Program-made: the position numbers and the translations under genes | The notes under the pieces: generated by a model | Seen by the model: the letters and a program-made list of their open reading frames with translations, nothing else | Databases searched by the model: none | Told to the model about the DNA's origin: nothing | Origin: Bacillaceae bacterium SAS-127 | GTDB lineage: Bacteria > Bacillota > Bacilli > Bacillales > Domibacillaceae | Direction of reading: 5' to 3' | Length of the DNA: 64,000 nt | NCBI GenBank assembly: GCA_002261155.1 | Contig: NKXN01000045.1 | Coordinates: 62,001-126,000, forward strand | Shown: piece by piece, positions 58,185 to 64,000 of the stretch | Numbering within the stretch: position 1 is the first letter of the stretch | Layout of the letters: the number at the start of each line of letters is the position of its first letter

Positions 58185-59375
58185 TTACTTCAAATTATTC
58201 AAACGTTCGCTCTGACTCAAAATATCTGTAATCCGAACGCCAAAGTTTTCTTCTATTACAACTACTTCGCCTTTAGCAATCAATCGACTATTGACAAGAA
58301 TATCTACTGGTTCACCAGCTAATTTATCCAATTCAATAATCGAACCTGATGTTAAATCAAGGACATCCTTTACGGATCGAGTCGTTCTTCCTAATTCAAC
58401 TGTCACTTGGAGCGGAATATCAAGTAACATATTTAAGTTACGAGCTTCATGCTGTTGCAATGCAGGCTGCTCAAATGTAGCAAAAGAAGCGGATTGAACA
58501 TTCACATTCGGCTGCTTTAGCTTCTCTTGTATATGAAGCGGCACCGATTCTTGCGCCTGTTGAACAGGTGCGCTCGGCTGCTCTTCTTGATATTGCTCAA
58601 CTGGTTTTGGCTGTTGCGGCTCCGGTGTTGGCATCACTGGAGATGCTTCTGCTGGTTCGGCAGTAGCTACCGCTTCCTCAGAGGAGTTAATCAGCTCATG
58701 TACTAAGCTTTTAGCAAAGTTTAATGGCAATAGTTGCATAATATTAGAGTCAATTAATGTACCGATCGTAAGTCGGAAAGAGATTTTAACAAGTAAGTCT
58801 AGTTCCGGAATTGTGTCAGCGCCCTCACCATGCTGTAAATCCATCAAAGCGATGGATGGAGGGGAAATATCTACTTTCTTACTAAAAATTGTAGACATCG
58901 AAGTCGCTGCCGACCCCATCATCTGATTCATTGCTTCTTGTACGGCGCTGAGTTGTATTTCTCCTAAATCTGGATTAGGAGAAGTACCATCGCCACCGAG
59001 CATTAAATCGGCAATAATCGCTGCATCTGCTTGTTTAATGACTAGCAAGTTCGCACCAGAAAAGCCTTCTGTATACTCCACTTCAATGGCTACATACGGA
59101 TGTGGGAATTCATCTTTTAATTTTTTTCTTTCGATGATTGAAACAGTCGGTGTCGTGATGTCCACCTTTTGATTCAATAAACTAGAGAGAGCCGTAGCTG
59201 AACTGCCAAATGAAATATTTCCTATTTCACCTAACGTATCTTGTTCAAACGAATCCAAGTAATCTTCCACATTCGTTAACATTTCATTTGAAGCTTCATC
59301 TTCTGTATCGTCTCCTCCAGTTCCTTTCAACAAAGCATCAATTTCTTCCTGAGATAGCATATCATCACTCATCAT
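58185..59375 (-). CDS. fliY: Flagellar switch protein/CheY-P phosphatase FliY
   Basis: 396 residues. The N-terminal CheY-binding motif (DDMLSQEEIDALL) is followed by a CheC-like phosphatase domain with two active-site repeats (LGEIGNISFGSSATALS about residue 42 and VQEAMNQMMGSAATSMS about 145), a Pro/Gln/Glu-rich linker (about 235-290), and a C-terminal FliN-type SpoA domain (IPLQVTVELGRTTRSVKDVL). It is the FliN-equivalent C-ring subunit of bacilli and the main CheY-P phosphatase at the motor. It overlaps fliM by 11 bases. Confidence 0.96.
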   Translation of the reverse strand: MMSDDMLSQEEIDALLKGTGGDDTEDEASNEMLTNVEDYLDSFEQDTLGEIGNISFGSSATALSSLLNQKVDITTPTVSIIERKKLKDEFPHPYVAIEVEYTEGFSGANLLVIKQADAAIIADLMLGGDGTSPNPDLGEIQLSAVQEAMNQMMGSAATSMSTIFSKKVDISPPSIALMDLQHGEGADTIPELDLLVKISFRLTIGTLIDSNIMQLLPLNFAKSLVHELINSSEEAVATAEPAEASPVMPTPEPQQPKPVEQYQEEQPSAPVQQAQESVPLHIQEKLKQPNVNVQSASFATFEQPALQQHEARNLNMLLDIPLQVTVELGRTTRSVKDVLDLTSGSIIELDKLAGEPVDILVNSRLIAKGEVVVIEENFGVRITDILSQSERLNNLK

Positions 59376-60366
59376 CGTCTTCTCCCCCCTCTATATGATC
59401 AAGAATTTGTACAGCCAATTGTTTATTTACTTTACCCGGCTGTGCCGTAAACTTTGGTTTCTGACCAACCTTGACAGACAGGGGCTCATTAATACGCTGT
59501 TTCAATTCAATAACATCTCCTACTGCAAGCGTTAGGAATTCTTCTATCGAAATAGCCGAATGTCCAAGCTCTGCGACAACAGATACATCTGCTTTTTTAA
59601 TACGCTTTTCAAGCTTTTCAAGTTCACCTGGTGCTCTTTCCTTTTTATCTGGATTTTGCATCCAATAATGAACAGAAAGTTTAGGAATAATCGGTTCTAA
59701 TACGACGTGTGGAATACAAATATTGATCATTCCAGTCGTTTCACCGATCGTCGTGTTTAATGATATCACAACTACCGTTTCGTTAGGTGATACCATCTGC
59801 AAAAATTGAGAGTTTACTTCGAACTCAGCCATTAAAGGGTCAATATCAACAAGATTCACCCATGCTTCTCGATAGTTTTCGAAAGCTCTCTCAAACATAT
59901 TCGACATAATCTTCGTTTCGATTTCCGTTAAATTATCAACTTTATTAACGCTGTCCCCTTTCCCACCTAACAATCGGTCGAGCATCGCGTACGCTATATT
60001 TGGGTTAACCTCCATTAAAATTCTTCCTTCAAGCGGAGGAACCTCAAATACATTCAAAATCGTTTGGTTAGGAATAGAGCGAATAAACTCTTCATAAGGG
60101 ATTTGATCAGCTGAGACAACAGCAATTTGCACGTATGTCCGAAGCTGAGCAGAGAAAAATGTCGTCAAAATGCGAGCGAAATTATCATGCATTCTCGTTA
60201 AACTTCTAATTTGATCTTTCGAGAAACGTAACGCCCTTTTAAAATCATACACTTTGACCTTTTTCTCTGCTTCTTCTTTTTTCAACTCATCAGCGTCCAT
60301 TTCGCCAGTAGATAAAGCTGACAATAAGGCATCAATCTCATTTTGAGATAATATTTCTCCCGACAT
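59365..60366 (-). CDS. fliM: Flagellar motor switch protein FliM
   Basis: 333 residues: N-terminal CheY-P binding helix (EILSQNEIDALLSAL), a CheC-like middle domain without phosphatase residues, containing the FliG-contact region VIPLxxxxGLMN-type (here TTGMINICIPHVVLEPI), and a C-terminal SpoA domain. It sets rotation sense at the C ring. It lies between fliL and fliY. Confidence 0.96.
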   Translation of the reverse strand: MSGEILSQNEIDALLSALSTGEMDADELKKEEAEKKVKVYDFKRALRFSKDQIRSLTRMHDNFARILTTFFSAQLRTYVQIAVVSADQIPYEEFIRSIPNQTILNVFEVPPLEGRILMEVNPNIAYAMLDRLLGGKGDSVNKVDNLTEIETKIMSNMFERAFENYREAWVNLVDIDPLMAEFEVNSQFLQMVSPNETVVVISLNTTIGETTGMINICIPHVVLEPIIPKLSVHYWMQNPDKKERAPGELEKLEKRIKKADVSVVAELGHSAISIEEFLTLAVGDVIELKQRINEPLSVKVGQKPKFTAQPGKVNKQLAVQILDHIEGGEDDDE

Positions 60367-60392
60367 GCTCTCACCTCCGTCAAATGAATTAA

Positions 60393-60845
60393 TTATTGGA
60401 TGATATAAGAGGTGATATACACTTCAAGAACCTTTCCATCCTGCATAATTTCGTTTAATTCCATTTTTAATTTTTCTGTTAGTTGTTCTTTCCCTTTACT
60501 TCCTTTTAGTTCCTCTGCCTTCATTTCAGACAACTGCTTGATAATGATATTTTTTGCTTGGAAATCACGCTTTGTCATTTCCTTCATCGCATCTTTACTA
60601 TCTGTTTGGATTTTAAAAGAAATGCGAATGTAATCATCCGATGCCAAGTTCGTTGTCAATTCCGGTATATCAACCGATGATTCAATCACTTCATCGATTG
60701 TCGGTTCTTTCGCACTGCCTTCACCTGAAGATTTCAAAATAATAATGATGGCGACAGTACCTACTAATAATATAACCGTTAAGAGAACAAGCATTATGGT
60801 TAGAAGCTTATTTTTGCCTTGTACTTCTTGTGTTTCAGTCTCCAT
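60393..60845 (-). CDS. fliL: Flagellar basal body-associated protein FliL
   Basis: 150 residues with one N-terminal membrane helix (about 14-35) and a periplasm-facing FliL domain beginning around ELTTNLASDDYIRISFKIQ-type segment (key residues NLASDDYIRISF) and ending EVYITSYIIQ. It is a stator-associated protein that supports torque. It overlaps the end of swrD by 11 bases. Confidence 0.92.
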   Translation of the reverse strand: METETQEVQGKNKLLTIMLVLLTVILLVGTVAIIIILKSSGEGSAKEPTIDEVIESSVDIPELTTNLASDDYIRISFKIQTDSKDAMKEMTKRDFQAKNIIIKQLSEMKAEELKGSKGKEQLTEKLKMELNEIMQDGKVLEVYITSYIIQ

Positions 60846-61056
60846 CCTGACCCTCTCCTATGTCTATTTTCCCCAAAAGATGAACACGACGATAAAACTC
60901 CTCCATCCGCTTTCTCACTTCCTCCTCCGACTCACGAACGAGAAATTTTTTTCCATTAGAAAGCGTAATTGTCGTATCTGGAAAGCTTTCCACCATCTCA
61001 ATATAAATAGCATTCAATAAAAAGGATTTGCCATTCAATCTCGTCACATTGATCAA
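60835..61056 (-). CDS. swrD: FlbD-family motor protein SwrD (YlzI)
   Basis: 73 residues of the FlbD family: MINVTRLNGKSFLLNAIYIEMVE (key residues VTRLNGKSFLLN), PDTTITLSNGKKFLVRES. B. subtilis SwrD (YlzI) raises flagellar power and is needed for swarming. It lies between the hook gene and fliL, the expected place. A potential hairpin lies between it and flgE. Confidence 0.9.
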   Translation of the reverse strand: MINVTRLNGKSFLLNAIYIEMVESFPDTTITLSNGKKFLVRESEEEVRKRMEEFYRRVHLLGKIDIGEGQDGD

Positions 61057-61063
61057 TATAATT

Positions 61064-61090
61064 CAGGGTTGAAGCGACACTCCAACCCTG
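61064..61090 (-). terminator. Hairpin between flgE and swrD
   Basis: Perfect eight-bp stem CAGGGTTG / CAACCCTG with an 11-base loop, without a T tract; probably an mRNA processing or stability element after the highly expressed hook gene. Confidence 0.5.
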
Positions 61091-61119
61091 GCCCCTCCCC
61101 TATGTGTAAAAATTATCTA

Positions 61120-61938
61120 TTATCGTTTTAAATTAACTAATTCTTGTAAAATTTCATCAGACGTCGTGATAATACGTGTGTTTGCTTGGAACCCACGCTG
61201 CGCAACGATCATTTCAGTAAACTCTTCAGAAAGATCGACGTTGGACATTTCTAGTGTACCAGGAGCGAGTGTACCAGCGCCTCCTGTTCCTGGTGCAGTA
61301 AGAGTAGCAGGTGCATCACCAGAGTTTGCAGTCGGAGTGAAGAGGTTTCCACCTATTTTTTGCAATCCATTTGGATTAACGAACTTCACAACTGCGACTG
61401 TTTGTGAAGTATCTGTAGTATTATCATCATATTTAATAGTTACTACTCCATCCTGACCAATGCTAATACTTTCGGCTTTTTTCCCATTTGTTACAGCTGG
61501 TTCTTTAAGAGTAATATTATTTCCGTCAGTGCCTTGGACAAATAATCCATCACTATTAACAAGGTTTCCCTCTTTGTCAAGATTAAAATTGCCTGCTCTT
61601 GTGTAATATGGAACACCATTATCCTCAACTACGAAAAATCCATCTCCTGTGATAGATAAGTCTAGAGCAAAGTTCGTTGTCTGAGTTGAACCTTCAGTAT
61701 GTACTGTATCAATAGCACCTAACTGTACCCCTAACCCTACTTGCATAGGGTTTGTTCCCCCACGTGCCGCTCCAGGGGCAGAAGCACCTGAAAGGTTTTG
61801 ACTAATCATATCTTTAAAAATCACACGTCCTTTTTTAAATCCATACGTATTGACATTCGCAATATTATTCCCAATTACATCTAGTTTCGTTTGAAAACCT
61901 TTCATTCCACTAATTCCTGAGTACATAGAGCGTAGCAT
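61120..61938 (-). CDS. flgE: Flagellar hook protein FlgE (historically FlgG)
   Basis: 272 residues with the rod/hook N-terminal signature SMYSGISGMKGFQTKLDVIGNNIANVNT-type (key residues YSGISGMKGFQTKLDVIGNNIANVNT in part) and the C-terminal NVDLSEEFTEMIVAQRGFQANTRIITTSDEIL helix. In bacilli this short protein is the hook subunit. It follows flgD, its cap, and uses ATG 61938 with an AAAGGAG site. Confidence 0.93.
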   Translation of the reverse strand: MLRSMYSGISGMKGFQTKLDVIGNNIANVNTYGFKKGRVIFKDMISQNLSGASAPGAARGGTNPMQVGLGVQLGAIDTVHTEGSTQTTNFALDLSITGDGFFVVEDNGVPYYTRAGNFNLDKEGNLVNSDGLFVQGTDGNNITLKEPAVTNGKKAESISIGQDGVVTIKYDDNTTDTSQTVAVVKFVNPNGLQKIGGNLFTPTANSGDAPATLTAPGTGGAGTLAPGTLEMSNVDLSEEFTEMIVAQRGFQANTRIITTSDEILQELVNLKR

Positions 61939-61985
61939 AATTGAATTTCTCCTTTCGATTTTCGAAATGTTTTTTAGTTTCGTGT

Positions 61986-62639
61986 TTATTCAATTTTTGT
62001 TAACGCAGATGAAGAGATTTTTTCACCATTGTCTAAATGGAGCCAAATGGTGCCATCTTTAATCGATACGGATTGAACGCTTGCCGTTTGTTCAGCCCCC
62101 TCTTTTTCCCATGTCACTTTACGACCGATTAGCTGACTGGCTTCAACAAGTGAATTACCACCTAAACTAGCTCCAGCTCCGCCTTTTATTTCAGAAATGT
62201 TGCCCGGTTCTAGCTTAGTACCATCCGCCAGCGTAAACTCGACACCACCATCTTTAAACTGAACGGAAACAATTTTGCCTGTTCCTTCTGTGACAATAGG
62301 CTCAGGTTTTGTACCGTCTTCGCTAGGCTCTTTATTCTCTTCAATTTTATGCCACTTAACTTCTTTACCGACAAACGAATTATAGCTAATCATTTGCGAA
62401 GAATATTGAACTTGAGCCATTTGATTGATAGCTGCTGTCATCTGTACTTGTTGTTCAAGGGACGAGAAGGTAGCCATTTGTGCGATAAAATCTTTATCTT
62501 CCATCGGACTTAATGGGTCTTGGTTTTGCAGTTGAACCATTAGTATTTTCAGAAATTCATCTTTTCCAAGACTGCTATTTCCTGTCTTTCTTTCATTCGA
62601 CTTATCGGGTAAATAGTAACTTGAATCGATTTTGGTCAT
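61986..62639 (-). CDS. flgD: Flagellar hook assembly (cap) protein FlgD, long form
   Basis: 217 residues. The N-terminal half has the family motif LGKDEFLKILMVQLQNQDPLSPMEDKDFIAQMATFSSLEQ (key residues FLKILMVQLQNQDPL). The region past about residue 115 (two short beta-rich repeats around GKIVSVQFKDGG and ASVQSVSIKDGT) is absent or shorter in the 140-residue B. subtilis protein. It caps the growing hook. It lies eight bases after fliK and before flgE. Confidence 0.93.
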   Translation of the reverse strand: MTKIDSSYYLPDKSNERKTGNSSLGKDEFLKILMVQLQNQDPLSPMEDKDFIAQMATFSSLEQQVQMTAAINQMAQVQYSSQMISYNSFVGKEVKWHKIEENKEPSEDGTKPEPIVTEGTGKIVSVQFKDGGVEFTLADGTKLEPGNISEIKGGAGASLGGNSLVEASQLIGRKVTWEKEGAEQTASVQSVSIKDGTIWLHLDNGEKISSSALTKIE

Positions 62640-62647
62640 ACGATCGC

Positions 62648-63880
62648 TTAAACCTCCATATTTTCTAGTACATCTTTAAATTGCTCTACCGGTTGATCTT
62701 CAGTTTCTTCTTGTTGTTGTGACTGTTGCTGCTCACGCTTCGTCTGTTGTTCCTGCTGAGATGAACGATCAAACTTTTGAGGGTCTGCTTGGCTATGAGC
62801 TAACTCAATTTTGTCTACTGTGATATTTTGTTGATTAAAAGCTTGTTTTAAGCTATGGACATGCTGTTCAAACAAGTCCTTCACCATAGAAGTCGAAGAA
62901 AGAATCTTCGCTGTCATCACACCATTTTGCTGTAATAACTCAATTCTTAAGCTACCGAGTTGCTCCGGATAAAGCTTAATCAGCAACCGATTGCCATTTG
63001 GTGTCTTCATTAAGTTGGAATTATTAAGAATTTGTGAAAACTTTTCAATAAACTGTTCCATATTCATCGGTTTCGGGTTGGTTGGCACCATCATTGTAAA
63101 GGATTCTACTTTTGATAGTGGTTGAAAAATCGATTGAAGAACTATTCCTTCTTTAGGCATGGTTTGATTGGTTTTGGCAATAGCAGGCGGTGGTTGCTCC
63201 CCGCTTACCTGTTGATAATTTTTAAATGCCTGTTGTAAAACACCCTCTAATTTACTTGAAAGTTGTTTCAACATATTTTTTAATGCTTGTTGTTGTTCTT
63301 GAACGGTGACATTGCTATCTGCCTTTTCACCAAATAACTCCCAAATCTTTGCTGCTTGCAATAATGTATGAACTAATTTCCCCTCACCTTTAGGCCAATC
63401 GTCTGGAGGAGTCATAGTTAACAACTGGATCATATTGAGTAGTTGACTCATATCTGTTAAGCTTTCTACGCCTTTAGAAGTATTCTCGTTCATCAGTTCT
63501 TGTCCTACTTCGGCGTTTTCACTCACCCCATTGGTGAGCTGCTTCATCAGCTTCGCAATTACGCTTTGTAACTCAGTTGCATTCATTCCTAGAAAAAGAG
63601 CTACTTCTTCGAAAGACGGCATTTTCCCATCAGACATCCACTCTTTCGCTATTTTCTTCACCCCAGGAGGCATATCCGCTAACTCGTCTATGTTTTTCGC
63701 AGAGATGAGTTGTTTGATTGCTTCTAATAACTGTGATGTTGCATTGGGCATCGTTGTACTAGCTTGACTTGCTTCGGCGCTTAACATTGATTGGAATGTG
63801 GCTCCTAGTCCTGCTTGCTTAGGTAATGTAGTTTGATTTGTCTGCAAGCCCCCAAAAAATATATTTCCTACATCTATCAT
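62648..63880 (-). CDS. fliK: Flagellar hook-length control protein FliK
   Basis: 410 residues. The N-terminal two thirds are low-conservation, Gln/Met-rich ruler sequence; the C-terminal domain has the Flg_hook signature LLIKLYPEQLGSLRIELLQQNGVMTAKI (key residues LYPEQLGSLRIEL), followed by a Gln/Glu-rich tail (about 375-400). It measures hook length and triggers the FlhB switch. It lies between ylxF and flgD. Confidence 0.92.
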   Translation of the reverse strand: MIDVGNIFFGGLQTNQTTLPKQAGLGATFQSMLSAEASQASTTMPNATSQLLEAIKQLISAKNIDELADMPPGVKKIAKEWMSDGKMPSFEEVALFLGMNATELQSVIAKLMKQLTNGVSENAEVGQELMNENTSKGVESLTDMSQLLNMIQLLTMTPPDDWPKGEGKLVHTLLQAAKIWELFGEKADSNVTVQEQQQALKNMLKQLSSKLEGVLQQAFKNYQQVSGEQPPPAIAKTNQTMPKEGIVLQSIFQPLSKVESFTMMVPTNPKPMNMEQFIEKFSQILNNSNLMKTPNGNRLLIKLYPEQLGSLRIELLQQNGVMTAKILSSTSMVKDLFEQHVHSLKQAFNQQNITVDKIELAHSQADPQKFDRSSQQEQQTKREQQQSQQQEETEDQPVEQFKDVLENMEV

Positions 63881-63908
63881 CTTTTTGTCACCTCTATGTA
63901 TTTCTTTC

Positions 63909-64000
63909 TCATTGAGTGAGCATTTTTGTATATTTTGCAGCTGTTTCCGGCGGGAGCTTCTCTAAGATTTGAGCTTGTTTGTCTATGCTCATCGCTGAAA
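63909..64000 (-). CDS. ylxF: C-terminal end of YlxF (MotE-like flagellar operon protein), cut by window edge
   Basis: Only the last 30 codons are visible, ending in TGA at 63909-63911. The peptide (AMSIDKQAQILEKLPPETAA then KYTKMLTQ) has the LPPEKAAxxT-type end of MgtE-N-like YlxF/MotE proteins, and the gene order ylxF-fliK-flgD is that of B. subtilis. The rest lies outside the window, so the call rests on the tail and context. Confidence 0.7.
   Translation of the reverse strand, partial: SAMSIDKQAQILEKLPPETAAKYTKMLTQ

Noticed and set aside
63000-63880. FliK Gln-rich stretches as evidence of a repeat expansion
   Set aside because: Low-complexity Gln content is normal for the ruler region of FliK; no regular repeat unit is visible.

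Overview
The window comes from the chromosome of a motile, endospore-forming member of the Bacillaceae (Firmicutes). The grounds are the near-continuous Bacillus subtilis-type gene order, the sporulation genes (spoIIIE, both dipicolinate synthase subunits), Firmicute-specific proteins (PolC, RNase J2, IF-2 operon with rnpM/rplGA, SwrB, SwrD), purine-rich Shine-Dalgarno sites and sigma-A promoters. Every gene I support reads on the minus strand, so the window is the reverse complement of the usual map. I see no rRNA, tRNA, CRISPR array, transposase or prophage gene, and no plus-strand gene.

In transcription order (right to left). 64000-61120: fragment of the fla/che operon (ylxF end, fliK, flgD, hook gene flgE). 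61056-43706: swrD, fliL, fliM, fliY, cheY, fliO, fliP, fliQ, fliR, flhB, flhA, flhF, flhG, cheB, cheA, cheW, cheC, cheD, an unrecognised 118-residue membrane protein, sigD and swrB. Together these make the export gate, the switch and most of the chemotaxis excitation and adaptation system, and end with the sigma factor that switches on late flagellar genes. 43564-34459: rpsB, tsf, pyrH, frr, uppS, cdsA, dxr, rasP, proS (translation factors plus isoprenoid and phospholipid supply). 34328-30006: polC, the replicative polymerase. 29843-22338: rimP, nusA, rnpM, rplGA, infB, ylxP, rbfA, truB, ribC, rpsO. 22107-17510: pnp, ylxY, mlpA. 17323-12423: spoVFA, spoVFB, asd, dapG, dapA, which join aspartate-family metabolism to dipicolinic acid for the spore core. 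12216-6938: rnjB, tepA, ylzJ, spoIIIE. 6676-1057: a GntR regulator (ymfC) and a four-gene BMP-type nucleoside ABC importer. 875-1: start of an M16 peptidase-like gene (ymfF).

The sequence shows several regulatory features. The ymfC and nucleoside-transporter promoters each carry a copy of the same 17-bp element (16/17 identical, opposite orientation), a candidate YmfC operator. The rimP-nusA operon has a leader hairpin with a poor U-tract, a candidate NusA-dependent attenuator. Large interrupted-palindrome terminators follow rbfA, pnp and mlpA. The infB start looks frameshifted: the only ATG with a good ribosome site is followed two codons later by TAA, and the IF-2 frame opens at an unsupported GTG.

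Nothing here looks like a wholly new multi-gene system; this is conserved core chromosome. The points worth following are the shared operator pair, the infB start, the terminator placed just before truB, the unknown protein between cheD and sigD, and small lineage changes (no ymxH, altered FlhB tail, substituted YlxY active-site motif).
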